From DASQPA01 sp963757335 (lineage in GTDB: Bacteria; Acidobacteriota; Thermoanaerobaculia; Multivoradales; UBA5704): a stretch of DNA of 64,000 nt. Shown piece by piece: positions 25,030 through 33,235 of this stretch (positions are counted from its first letter, which is position 1; each line of letters begins with the position of its first letter). Position numbers and translations under genes: made by a program. The stretch spans positions 930,001 to 994,000 of the forward strand of contig CAVWRJ010000008.1 of assembly GCA_963757335.1 (NCBI GenBank), given 5' to 3'. The notes below the pieces were generated by a model. It ran no database searches, was not told the origin of the DNA, and saw only the letters and a program-made list of their open reading frames with translations.

Positions 25030-25302
25030 GCGCAACTCTCCTTTTTTTTGGACCTGCTTACATTTACCCTCAGCGAGCCTCACGTCGAGCCTCGCCTGGG
25101 ATGAATCTCCTCGGTCGAACCCGCTGGGGACCCTCCCCGGCGGCAATTCACTGTTGGTTGATGTCGAAGCCCATCTCGAACGGATCTTTCGCAGCAACAT
25201 TCGTACCAGCGCAATCGCTGTCCGCTCGGATCGCAGAGAGCGGGTGCGGTTAGAATTCCCGGGCCGGGGGATGTTCCTTCCGGCCCAGAAGAGGAGACCC
25301 CC

Positions 25303-25467
25303 ATGCAGAAGAGAGTGAAGAAGTTGAAGCTGGCCAAGGAGACCGTCCGGAGCCTGGACACGCCGGAGCTGCGGAAGGCGGCGGGCGCGATCGTCTACAC
25401 GGACGACACGATCTGCTGCCGGTCGGGAGACTACGCCTGCTTGACGAACGCCAACCGGGTCGGTTGA
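25303..25467 (+). CDS. Class I lanthipeptide-type precursor peptide (orphan)
   Basis: A 54-residue peptide preceded by GAGGAG. The leader KKLKLAKETVRSLDTPEL ending RKAAG matches the class I lanthipeptide precursor family of Acidobacteria, Myxococcota and Bacteroidota, where a K-L-x-L-x-K-E-T-x-R-x-L block is recognised by the LanB dehydratase and cleavage follows an A-G site. The core AIVYTDDTICCRSGDYAC contains Ser/Thr and three Cys suited to thioether rings. No LanB, LanC, protease or transporter gene is visible in the window, so processing would depend on enzymes elsewhere. The product is inferred. Confidence 0.65.
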   Translation: MQKRVKKLKLAKETVRSLDTPELRKAAGAIVYTDDTICCRSGDYACLTNANRVG

Positions 25468-25640
25468 TCCTGGCCATCGGCCATCCCGGGCCCGGGATGG
25501 CCGATCCCCCTCCTGCTCGGGCGACCTCCTCCAACTTCGCACCAACGCAATCTCTTCCCATCCGTACATTGAGTATTCACCGGGCTCGGTCGCCGCCCGC
25601 TCCATCTCAGCCTTCTCCTGCACCTCGAAAGGACGAACCC

Positions 25641-27671
25641 ATGAACCGTTCCGCCCTGCGCAGTCTCCGGCTCGTCGGCGCCGTGATCGCCGTCCTCGCT
25701 CTGGGGCTGCCCTTCGCCCGGCAGGCCGCGGCGGCAGACCCTGCCGACGCCTGGACCCCTCTGGGGCCGAACGGCGGTACGGTTTCCGCTCTCGCCATCG
25801 ATCCGCAGAACGTCGATACGGTCTATGCCGGCACCCGGGAGGCGGGGGTCTATCGGAGCACGAACGGCGGGCGCTCCTGGCAACCGGCCGGGCTCGACGG
25901 CGGGATCGTCCTCCTCGCCGTCGCCCCGGGGGCCCACGCCGTCTATGCGGTCGCCGGGACCCTCTCGCGGACCCTCTACCGGAGCCTCGACGGCGGCGCC
26001 TCCTGGGTTCCCCTGGCCGCCGGGCTCAGCGCCGCCGGCCTGATGCCCTACGCTCTTGCTCTCGCTACGTCGACGAGCCCGGGGACCCTCTATGCCGCCG
26101 CGACGAGGGGGGGGCCGAGCTCCGAGGCGGACATCTTGAAGTCGACCGACGGCGGCGATTCGTGGCGGATCGTCTGGGTCCCACCGGCCGCGGTGTTCCC
26201 CTTCGGCGTCTACGCTGATCCGAGCGACCCCCGCTTCGTCTATGCGGGGACCACCGACGGCGTCTATACGAGCGCCGACGGCGGGGCCACCTGGGCGGCC
26301 GGGAACCTGACGGGGACCGTGCTCCAGCTCGGCATCGAGAACGGGCCGCGCCACCGCCTGCTGGCGGGGGTCTCGAACGGCAATCCCCGCGCCCCGGCGA
26401 CCTCCATCTATGTCAGCTCCGACCGTGGCAAGACCTGGCGACTGCGGGACGGGCTCTTCGGGGAGCCGCTCCGCTTTCTGCTCGCCGATCCCACGACGCC
26501 CGGGGCCTTCGTCGCCACCGGCTCCCAGGGCCTCCTCCAGCGCACGACCGACGCCGGCCTGCACTGGAGCTCCGTCCCTCTCCCGCATCCCTCGCCCTAC
26601 CCTACCGCCCTCGCCCTGGCCCTCGATCCCGTCCGCCCAGGCTTCGGCTTCGTCGCCGTCGCCGGTTTCGGCCTCGGACGAACGGTGTGGAAGACCGCGA
26701 GCTTCGGGTCCTCCTGGACGCCTTTTATCCGCGGGCTCTTCGCCGGCGACTTCGCTTCCGTCACCGTCGATCCCGGGAATCCGGCGACGCTCTGGGCCAC
26801 CGGAGCCCCACTGACCGAGACCCCCCGCGGCCTCTTCGAGAGCTCGGATCGCGGTGCCACCTGGGCGGCGGCCGGTTTCAACTCGGCCGACGTGGATGCG
26901 TTCACCATCGCCGGCACCGGCCACAGTCTCTTCGCGGACGTCTTCGGCCAGGGACTCCTGCGGAGCATGGACGGCGGCCAGCACTGGCGGGTCGTCCTCC
27001 CCACGACCTTCGCCCGCGCTTTAGTCTCCGTGCCGCAGGAGCCGAACACTCTCTACGTCCTCGCCGCTCCCACCGGCGCGAGCGTTCTCGATGTCAGCCG
27101 AGACGCCGGTACCACCTGGACGAGCCGGCCGTTCGCCGCCGGGGTTCTGACGGTCGCCGCCAGTTCCCCCGCGACTCTCTACGCCAACGGTACGACGGCG
27201 AGCGCGGTCGGACCCGGAAACGACGACAGCGTACAGCGGAGCACCGACCGCGGGGCGACCTGGACGACGATCCTAAGGGTCACCGGCGGCACCGTCACCA
27301 GCATCGGTACGGACCCGGCGGACCCGCAGAGGGTCGTCGTGGCGCACGGTAAGCTCGACGCCGATTCGCTCCTCACCAGCGAGATCCTCTGGACGGCGGA
27401 CGGTGAGGCGACCTGGCACGCGGGGAACCTCCCGGTCCAGCCCGCCGCCGTAGGCAACCTCCTGCCCGACCCGCTGGTCCCTCACGGGTTCCTCGCCGGC
27501 ACCTCTGCCGGCGCCTTCGCGAGCGCCGACGGCGGCGCCACCTGGACCCGCCTGGGCGAGGGCCTGCCCCAGATCATCACCCAGTTGAGCCTCGATCCGA
27601 GCTCGCCGAGCACGGTCTACGCCGCCACCCAGGGGGGTGGGATCTACCGGCTGGAAAGGACGGTGCCCTGA
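25641..27671 (+). CDS. Exported BNR/Asp-box repeat protein (VPS10/sialidase-like beta-propeller)
   Basis: A 676-residue protein with a signal peptide (MNRSALRSLRLVGAVIAVLALGLPFARQAAA). The mature part is a series of beta-propeller blades with Asp-box motifs, for example STNGGRSW, SLDGGASW, SADGGATW, SSDRGKTW, STDRGATW and a last SADGGATW, each followed by predicted strand pairs such as VYAGT. Such proteins bind or hydrolyse glycans, or serve as secreted scaffolds. No sialidase FRIP motif is evident, so enzymatic activity is doubtful. It lies downstream of the lanthipeptide-type gene. Confidence 0.8.
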   Translation: MNRSALRSLRLVGAVIAVLALGLPFARQAAAADPADAWTPLGPNGGTVSALAIDPQNVDTVYAGTREAGVYRSTNGGRSWQPAGLDGGIVLLAVAPGAHAVYAVAGTLSRTLYRSLDGGASWVPLAAGLSAAGLMPYALALATSTSPGTLYAAATRGGPSSEADILKSTDGGDSWRIVWVPPAAVFPFGVYADPSDPRFVYAGTTDGVYTSADGGATWAAGNLTGTVLQLGIENGPRHRLLAGVSNGNPRAPATSIYVSSDRGKTWRLRDGLFGEPLRFLLADPTTPGAFVATGSQGLLQRTTDAGLHWSSVPLPHPSPYPTALALALDPVRPGFGFVAVAGFGLGRTVWKTASFGSSWTPFIRGLFAGDFASVTVDPGNPATLWATGAPLTETPRGLFESSDRGATWAAAGFNSADVDAFTIAGTGHSLFADVFGQGLLRSMDGGQHWRVVLPTTFARALVSVPQEPNTLYVLAAPTGASVLDVSRDAGTTWTSRPFAAGVLTVAASSPATLYANGTTASAVGPGNDDSVQRSTDRGATWTTILRVTGGTVTSIGTDPADPQRVVVAHGKLDADSLLTSEILWTADGEATWHAGNLPVQPAAVGNLLPDPLVPHGFLAGTSAGAFASADGGATWTRLGEGLPQIITQLSLDPSSPSTVYAATQGGGIYRLERTVP

Positions 27672-27753
27672 GGTTGGTGTTGGGTGTAGAGTATTAAAAG
27701 CGTTCGACCATACCCGGGATGGGCGAGGGTAGGAGAGAGCTGGGGGAGGCTGA

Positions 27754-27969
27754 TTGGGGATCCCGAAGAGAAGTGGGTTGAACCAGGCCAAGGTTCTTGG
27801 CCTGTACTGCGAGGCACTTCGCGAGGCGGGTACGCTGGTCGTGGTTTTCGCAGCGTTGGACGCCTTGTTCAGCCCTGCCAAGGTCTCCTCCTGGGTGATA
27901 GTGTGGATCTTGGTCGGGCTCGCTCTGCTGTTTATCGGGGTTCGCATCGATCCGGAGGTACGTAGATGA
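27754..27969 (+). CDS. Small two-helix membrane protein
   Basis: A 71-residue protein starting with TTG at 27754 after GGGGGAG. A short cytoplasmic start (GIPKRSGLNQAKVLGLYCEALREA) is followed by two hydrophobic segments, TLVVVFAALDALF and SWVIVWILVGLALLFIGVRI. Its TGA overlaps the ATG of the next tiny gene (ATGA at 27966-27969), which supports both being translated. I do not know the function. The pair has the look of a small membrane module. Confidence 0.5.
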   Translation: MGIPKRSGLNQAKVLGLYCEALREAGTLVVVFAALDALFSPAKVSSWVIVWILVGLALLFIGVRIDPEVRR

Positions 27970-28073
27970 ACGTCTTCTTCATGTTCCTGCCGCTGCTTCT
28001 GCTCCTTGCCCTGTTCTTTCTGGATGGCTTCCTGCCCTACCGAAAGGCGTCTAGCAAGAACCACCCGAAATAG
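27966..28073 (+). CDS. 35-residue single-pass membrane peptide
   Basis: MNVFFMFLPLLLLLALFFLD then a basic tail (GFLPYRKASSKNHPK). One transmembrane helix and a positively charged end. It is translationally coupled to the upstream gene by a 4-base overlap and ends 62 bases before photolyase. Support comes from coupling and composition only. Confidence 0.4.
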   Translation: MNVFFMFLPLLLLLALFFLDGFLPYRKASSKNHPK

Positions 28074-28135
28074 GCGCGCCGCTCGGTCGGCCTGGGTGGC
28101 TTCGCCTGCCTCGTGCCTGCCGAGGCGACCTTCCC

Positions 28136-29626
28136 ATGACCCGAGTTCCCGACATCCGCGTCCGAATCGCGAATACCGCGGACGTGCGGAAAGACGGCGA
28201 GTACGTCCTCTACTGGATGATCGCCTATAGGCGGCTGGCCTGGAGCTTCGCTCTCGACCGGGCGGTCTCCTGGGCGCGGAAGCTCGGCCGGCCGCTCGTC
28301 ATCCTGGAGCCTCTCCGCGCCGGCTACCCCTGGGCGAGCGACCGTTTCCACCGCTTCGTGATGGACGGCATGGCCGGTCACGCCCGGCGGCTCGCCGGCA
28401 CGGCCGTCACCTACTATCCGTATGTCGAGCCGCGGCCGGGAGCGGGCTCGGGTCTCCTCGCTGCTCTCGCCCGGGGCGCCTGCCTGGTGGTGACCGACGA
28501 CTCGCCGGCTTTCTTCTTTCCCCGCATGGTGGCCGCCGCCGCGGCGCGCCTCCCGGTCCGCCTGGAGGCGGTCGACGGCAACGGCCTCCTGCCGCTCGCG
28601 GCGACCGACCAGGTCTATCCGACCGCCTACGCCTTTCGCCGTTTCCTCCAGAAGGCTCTCCCGGAGCACCTGGGCGCCCTGCCCTCGCCGCGGCCCTTCG
28701 CGGGCGCCCCCCTGGAACGTCTGAAGGCTCTCCCCGAGGACGTGCTCCGCCGCTTCCCGCCCGCCACGGCCGAGCTCCTCGCCGGCTCCGCCGCGGCGCT
28801 CGCCGCTCTCCCCATCGACCACGAGGTTCCTCCGGTGCCGGAGATCCGCGGTGGGGACGAGGCGGCGCGGAAGGCCCTCGGCCGCTTTCTCGACCGGCGG
28901 CTCGCGCGCTACACCGAGGACCGAAATGACCTGGACAACGAGGCGACGAGCGGCCTCTCCCCCTATCTCCACTTCGGCCATCTCTCCCCGCACGAGGCGT
29001 TCGTGGCCCTCGCCGAGCGTGAGGGCTGGACCCCGGAGAAGCTGGGGAACGACCGGCGGGGTGCGAAGGTCGGCTTCTGGGGGATGAGCGCCCCGGCCGA
29101 GGGGTTTCTCGACGAACTGGTGACCTGGCGGGAGGTCGGCTTCAACCGGGCGGCGAAGCAGCCGGGCTACGACCGCTACCAGTCGCTCCCCGACTGGGCC
29201 AGGGCGACCCTCGCCAAACATGCCGGGGACCCGCGGCCCGAGCTCTATACGCTGCCGGAGCTCGCCGCCGCCCGCACCCACGACGAGCTGTGGAACGCCG
29301 CCCAGGGGCAACTCGTGGGGGAGGGGCGCATCCACAACTACCTGCGGATGCTCTGGGGCAAGAAGATCCTCCACTGGACGGCGAGCCCGCAGGAGGCCCT
29401 GGCGGTGATGGTCGAGCTCAACAACCGCTACGCCCTGGATGGCCGCGACCCGAACTCCTACAGCGGCATCTTCTGGTGCCTCGGCCGCTTCGACCGCCCC
29501 TGGGCGCCGGAGCGCCCGGTCTTCGGGGTCATCCGCTACATGAGCTCCGAGAGCGCCCGCCGGAAGCTCAAGGTCAACGCCTACGTCGAGCGCTGGGCGC
29601 CGGGAAAGCAGATGCGCCTGGGATAG
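28136..29626 (+). CDS. Class II CPD photolyase
   Basis: A 496-residue light-driven DNA repair enzyme that reverses cyclobutane pyrimidine dimers using FADH-. The N-terminal antenna domain starts RVRIANTADVRKDGEYVLYWMIAYRRLAWSFALDRAV, the class II signature. The FAD domain has LSPYLHFGHLSPHEAF near residue 280 and the C-terminal block RIHNYLRMLWGKKILHWTASPQEALAVMVELNNRYALDGRDPNSYSGIFWCLGRFDRPW. The length is normal and the frame intact. No cofactor or repair operon is adjacent. Confidence 0.93.
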   Translation: MTRVPDIRVRIANTADVRKDGEYVLYWMIAYRRLAWSFALDRAVSWARKLGRPLVILEPLRAGYPWASDRFHRFVMDGMAGHARRLAGTAVTYYPYVEPRPGAGSGLLAALARGACLVVTDDSPAFFFPRMVAAAAARLPVRLEAVDGNGLLPLAATDQVYPTAYAFRRFLQKALPEHLGALPSPRPFAGAPLERLKALPEDVLRRFPPATAELLAGSAAALAALPIDHEVPPVPEIRGGDEAARKALGRFLDRRLARYTEDRNDLDNEATSGLSPYLHFGHLSPHEAFVALAEREGWTPEKLGNDRRGAKVGFWGMSAPAEGFLDELVTWREVGFNRAAKQPGYDRYQSLPDWARATLAKHAGDPRPELYTLPELAAARTHDELWNAAQGQLVGEGRIHNYLRMLWGKKILHWTASPQEALAVMVELNNRYALDGRDPNSYSGIFWCLGRFDRPWAPERPVFGVIRYMSSESARRKLKVNAYVERWAPGKQMRLG

Positions 29627-29638
29627 ACTTTCTCCTCA

Positions 29639-30574
29639 ATGCGCTCCGCCGTCTGCCTGCTCCTCCTGGTCACTCTGGGGGCTTGCGTCTACACCATTGA
29701 GCGCAAGCGCCCGCCGGCTCTCGCCGAAGGGGTGGACGAGGTGCTCCGTCACCACGGCGGCCGGGGGGTGACGATCGCCGTCGCCTATCGCGACCTGGGG
29801 ACGGGGAAGAGCCTGCTGCGCAACGAGCACGTCAAGCTCCACGCCGCGAGCACCATGAAGGTGCCGGTGATGGTCGCTCTCTTCCAGGCCGCCGGCCGCG
29901 GCGATCTCCGGCTCGACCAGCCGGTCCCAATCAAGAACGAGTTCAAGAGCATCGTCGACGGCTCCCCGTTCCACCTCGACCCCAAGGAGGACGGCGACCC
30001 CGACCTCTATAAGTCGCTCGGCACCGAGGCCCCCGTGGACGAGCTGATGCGGCGGATGATCGTCCGCAGCTCGAACCTCGCGACCAACCTCCTGATCGAG
30101 CTCGTGGGCGCCCCGCGGGTGATGGAGCGGATGCGCGAGCTGGGGGCCGAGGACCTTCTGATCCTCCGCGGGGTGGAGGACCAGAAGGCCTACGACGCCG
30201 GGCGGAACAACAAGGTCACCGCCTACGACCTGATGCTCGTCCTCTCGGCGGTGGCCGAGGGGCGCCCGGAGTCTTCCGACCGCATGCTCGACATCCTCAA
30301 GCACCAGGAATGGAACGAGAAGATCCCCGCCGGCCTCCCCCCGGGCACCCCCGTGGCCCACAAGACCGGTGACATCACCAAGATCCACCACGACGCCGCC
30401 ATCGTCTATCCGCCGGGAGAGAGCCCCTACGTGCTCGTCGTTCTCACCTCCGGGATCGCCGACGAGAAGGTCGCCGACCAGACGATCGCCGAGATCTCGC
30501 GGGCGGTCTGGGAGGGGCGGCAGGGGAAGGGGCACCGGCCCTCGAAAATAAGTCCACCTCGCGGGAGCGAGTAG
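29639..30574 (+). CDS. Class A beta-lactamase-like serine hydrolase, lipoprotein
   Basis: A 311-residue protein. The lipobox LGAC near residue 15 predicts membrane anchoring. Active-site motifs are SxxK (ASTMKVPVM, Ser near residue 71), SxN (RSSNLATNLL near 142) and KTG (HKTGDI near 242). These define the penicilloyl-serine transferase fold. The omega-loop Glu of true class A enzymes is not evident, so it may be an esterase or peptidase rather than a drug-resistance enzyme. It starts 12 bases after photolyase. Confidence 0.8.
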   Translation: MRSAVCLLLLVTLGACVYTIERKRPPALAEGVDEVLRHHGGRGVTIAVAYRDLGTGKSLLRNEHVKLHAASTMKVPVMVALFQAAGRGDLRLDQPVPIKNEFKSIVDGSPFHLDPKEDGDPDLYKSLGTEAPVDELMRRMIVRSSNLATNLLIELVGAPRVMERMRELGAEDLLILRGVEDQKAYDAGRNNKVTAYDLMLVLSAVAEGRPESSDRMLDILKHQEWNEKIPAGLPPGTPVAHKTGDITKIHHDAAIVYPPGESPYVLVVLTSGIADEKVADQTIAEISRAVWEGRQGKGHRPSKISPPRGSE

Positions 30575-30599
30575 GAGGCCTCGGATGCCGCAGGGAGGA

Positions 30600-30911
30600 T
30601 TATTTTTTCTCCCTCGCGGCACGATCGAGCCACTGGACCAGCGGCGCAAGCTCGGGGGGCAAGGCACCGTCGCTCACCTGGATAGCATGGTTACGGCCTG
30701 CGTCCTCGATGCTGAGGTCGTACTGGAAACCGTCCGGCGCCGGGGCTTTCCCCGACGCCTTGACGGGCTGATCGAAGAAGCGTGCCTGCGCAATCAGCGC
30801 CTCGAGCTGACTCGCCTCCTCGGCAGGAAGCTGCCGCGAATCGAGGTCGATCACCTGACCCGGCCCCTGAAGACCGGCGAAGCCTCCGGAACGCTTGAAG
30901 CGGATGTACAT
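30600..30911 (-). CDS. Emfourin-type inhibitor of protealysin-like protease
   Basis: A 103-residue protein: MYIRFKRSGGFAGLQGPGQVIDLDSRQL, then EALIAQARFFDQPVKASG, QYDLSIEDAGRNHAIQVSDGALPPELAPLVQWLD. This matches the emfourin family, proteins encoded beside protealysin genes and shown for Serratia to inhibit that protease. Here it is downstream of the M4 protease gene on the same strand, but separated by a 309-base spacer holding a structured repeat. A GGAG box precedes the ATG at 30911. Cytosolic, like its target. Confidence 0.75.
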   Translation of the reverse strand: MYIRFKRSGGFAGLQGPGQVIDLDSRQLPAEEASQLEALIAQARFFDQPVKASGKAPAPDGFQYDLSIEDAGRNHAIQVSDGALPPELAPLVQWLDRAAREKK

Positions 30912-31003
30912 GGTCGATTCTCCAACTCGGGGCCAGATCATGGAGGTCTGCCTTGTCGTCCGAGATCCTCTCAGAGGCTGTAAAAAATCTGGTCCTCGTT
31001 TCC

Positions 31004-31155
31004 AGCCCCGGAGGGGCGGCGGCATTTAGCCAGGGGCGCAAGCCCCTGGTCAGGTAGTTTTCCAAAAATTGAAGCCCCCTAGATCCGGACATATGTCTGG
31101 AAGGTAGGGGCGACGGCAACTCCAGGTCGCTGATTGCTGTCGCGCCTCCGGGGCT
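31004..31155. repeat. Structured non-coding element between protease and inhibitor genes
   Basis: Ends AGCCCCGGAGGGGCG (31004-31018) and CGCCTCCGGGGCT (31143-31155) are near-perfect inverted repeats. Inside is an 8-bp hairpin CCAGGGGC-GCAA-GCCCCTGG (31030-31049) with a GNRA-type tetraloop. A second long stem joins GCCCCCTA to TAGGGGC around an imperfect TCCGGACATATGTCTGGA palindrome. The block resembles short GC-rich repeats that I recall as common in Planctomycetes and Acidobacteria, which cannot be checked here. Confidence 0.55.
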
Positions 31156-31220
31156 AGTTTCCCATTGATTCCTAGAGCCCGGCGCAAGTAGCTCCGGCAA
31201 GCCGTTTTTTTCACAAGCTC

Positions 31221-32345
31221 TCAGCTCTTCTTCCTGACGGCCGCCTTTTTCTGCGGTTGCGGGGTCTGGCTGGCGGCCTGATGCCGGAAGCTCAAGGTCA
31301 TCGCCGCCTCGATGCCGACCGCCTGCCATGCCTTGCGAACCTTAGCCGCCACGCTCGCACCGAAGAGATCCTGGGCCACCTTGTAGGTCTTGTCCGCGCA
31401 ATCTTGGAAGGTGGCATTCGAGCTCAGCTCATTGCACAGCGTAACGTACCAGACCTTACCAGCCTGATCCCAGGCGTTGCCACCGAGGCTCGTGGCGAAG
31501 GTATAGAACGCCTTATTGGGGATGCCCGAGTTGATGTGCACGCCGCCGTGGTCGTCCTCTGTCTTGACGAAGTCATCCATATGGGCCGGCTGGGGATCGC
31601 TGCCCATGAGGGGATTGTCGTACGCTGTACCCGGCGCCTGCATCGAGCGGAGTGCCACTGCCACGTCTGGAATCCCGGTCTTCAGCAGCTCCTTGCCGAT
31701 GAGCCAGTCGGCCTGAGCGGCCGTCTGCTTGAGATGATACTGCTTGACCAGGCTGCCGAAGACGTCCGAGAAGTGCTCGTTGAGAGCTCCGGTCTCGCCC
31801 TCGTAATTGAGGGCCGCTTCGTGTTGGGTGATTCCGTGGGTTAATTCGTGTCCGATGACATCGAGAGAGGCGGTGAAACGGTTGAAGATCCGATCGTCTC
31901 CATCGCCGTAGACCATCTGCTGACCATTCCAGAACGCATTGTCATAGTCGTTGCCGTAATGCACCGTCGAATCGAGGCGCAATCCGCGATCATCGATCGA
32001 GTTGCGCTCGAAAACGGTCTCGAAGAAGTCGTAGGTTTTGCCCGAAAAGTCGAACGCCTCGTTAACCGCCTCGTCGCTCGTCGGGCCGTCGGTTTCGCCG
32101 CGAACTCGGTTGCCGGGGAGTGTCAGGTCGTGTTTGGCGTCGTAAATCGTGCGCCGCTTCTCGCCAGTGGGTGTCGTGCCGAGAATCGCCACCTGCCCGA
32201 GAACCTGCCGCTGGCCGCGGAAGTGCGCGGAGAGGTTGATCGCCCGGAAGGCGATATCTTTCATCTTGGAATCGCCCGCTTCCGCTAAGTGACGCAGGAT
32301 GTGAGGGGGGATGATCTGGCAACAGACCGGCTCTTTCTCGCACAT
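31221..32345 (-). CDS. Protealysin-like M4 metalloprotease
   Basis: A 374-residue thermolysin-family protease with the short protealysin propeptide: CCQIIPPHILRHLAEAG near the N-terminus, with no signal peptide. Zinc site HELTH (VIGHELTHGITQHEA) near residue 170, Glu ligand in ALNEHFSDVFG near 193, and catalytic His in DDHGGVHINSGIPNKAFY near 265. The precursor is activated by autocleavage of the propeptide. A Lys-rich tail (QKKAAVRKKS) is unusual. The emfourin-type inhibitor gene is downstream on the same strand. Confidence 0.9.
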   Translation of the reverse strand: MCEKEPVCCQIIPPHILRHLAEAGDSKMKDIAFRAINLSAHFRGQRQVLGQVAILGTTPTGEKRRTIYDAKHDLTLPGNRVRGETDGPTSDEAVNEAFDFSGKTYDFFETVFERNSIDDRGLRLDSTVHYGNDYDNAFWNGQQMVYGDGDDRIFNRFTASLDVIGHELTHGITQHEAALNYEGETGALNEHFSDVFGSLVKQYHLKQTAAQADWLIGKELLKTGIPDVAVALRSMQAPGTAYDNPLMGSDPQPAHMDDFVKTEDDHGGVHINSGIPNKAFYTFATSLGGNAWDQAGKVWYVTLCNELSSNATFQDCADKTYKVAQDLFGASVAAKVRKAWQAVGIEAAMTLSFRHQAASQTPQPQKKAAVRKKS

Positions 32346-32455
32346 GGCTTGCCTCCGAGAAGTGCAGACGGGGTCTTCGATCTATGGAGAGACCGAAGTG
32401 TCATCTGCCGTTATCGGAGGAGACGGCCAGGATTGCTTTTTTCTCCAGAATCACC

Positions 32456-33121
32456 TCACGACCGCGGGATCTCCCCCAGGATCTCCCCGTCCTCCCCGAG
32501 CGGCGGATAGGCGACCTTCTTCCTCCGGCAGTAGGCCGCGAGCTTCGGGTAGGTCCATTCGAAGAGGGTGCGGGCGTAGGCGTCCGCCGGCAGGCGGGAG
32601 GTCTCATAGAGGCCGGCAGCCTGACGCTGGCGCTGGGCCTCGAAGAGGATCAGGGCGGCGGCGACCGAGACGTTCAAGGAGGTGACCATCCCGCTCATGG
32701 GGATGGCGATCCAGCCGTCCGCGGCGGCGGCGGCCTCCGCGGTCACCCCGGTCTCCTCCGTCCCCAGGAGCACTGCGGTGGGGAGGGTGTAGTCGACGGC
32801 CCGGAAATCGAGGGCCGCAGCCGCCGGATGGGCGGCGAGAACCCGGAAGCCGCTCGCCCGCAGATGGGCGAGGGCGTCCGGAAGCGTGCGGTGCTTCCGG
32901 ACCGGCACCCACTTGCGGGTCCCCCCCGAGGCCGGCCGGGAGATCTTGAGCCGCCCCCCCGGCCAGACCGCATGCGCCTCGAACACCCCCACGGAGTCGC
33001 AGCTCCGGAGGATCGCGGCAAGGTTCCGCGGCACCTGCACGTCCTCCATCAAGACCGTGAGGTCGCCCTGCCGGCGGTCGAGAACGGCGCGGACCCGGTG
33101 GTGTCGGCGGGGGGTGGTCAT
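32456..33121 (-). CDS. trmH: tRNA (guanosine-18-2'-O)-methyltransferase TrmH
   Basis: A 221-residue SPOUT methyltransferase. Motif 1 is LTVLMEDVQVPRNLAAILRSCDSVGV, motif 2 is TAVLLGTEETGVT, and motif 3 is IPMSGMVTSLNVSVAAALILFEAQRQR, forming the SAM-binding trefoil knot. The C-terminus matches TrmH, which methylates the ribose of G18 in the tRNA D-loop. Start 33121 is chosen; an in-frame ATG at 33139 adds six residues. It is divergent from the aldolase gene. Confidence 0.88.
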   Translation of the reverse strand: MTTPRRHHRVRAVLDRRQGDLTVLMEDVQVPRNLAAILRSCDSVGVFEAHAVWPGGRLKISRPASGGTRKWVPVRKHRTLPDALAHLRASGFRVLAAHPAAAALDFRAVDYTLPTAVLLGTEETGVTAEAAAAADGWIAIPMSGMVTSLNVSVAAALILFEAQRQRQAAGLYETSRLPADAYARTLFEWTYPKLAAYCRRKKVAYPPLGEDGEILGEIPRS

Positions 33122-33235
33122 GGCGAGGGGTTCTACCATGCTTCTGGGAAGCCGCGGGGGCCTGATAGGATCGTCGCCACCCGGCCGGAAGCGTTGGAGC
33201 CGGCGGAGAGCGGACTTCAAGGAGGAGGATTTTCC

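Noticed and set aside
29639..30574. A true antibiotic-resistance beta-lactamase
   Set aside because: SxxK, SxN and KTG are present, but the omega-loop Glu signature is not evident, so only a beta-lactamase-like hydrolase is supported.
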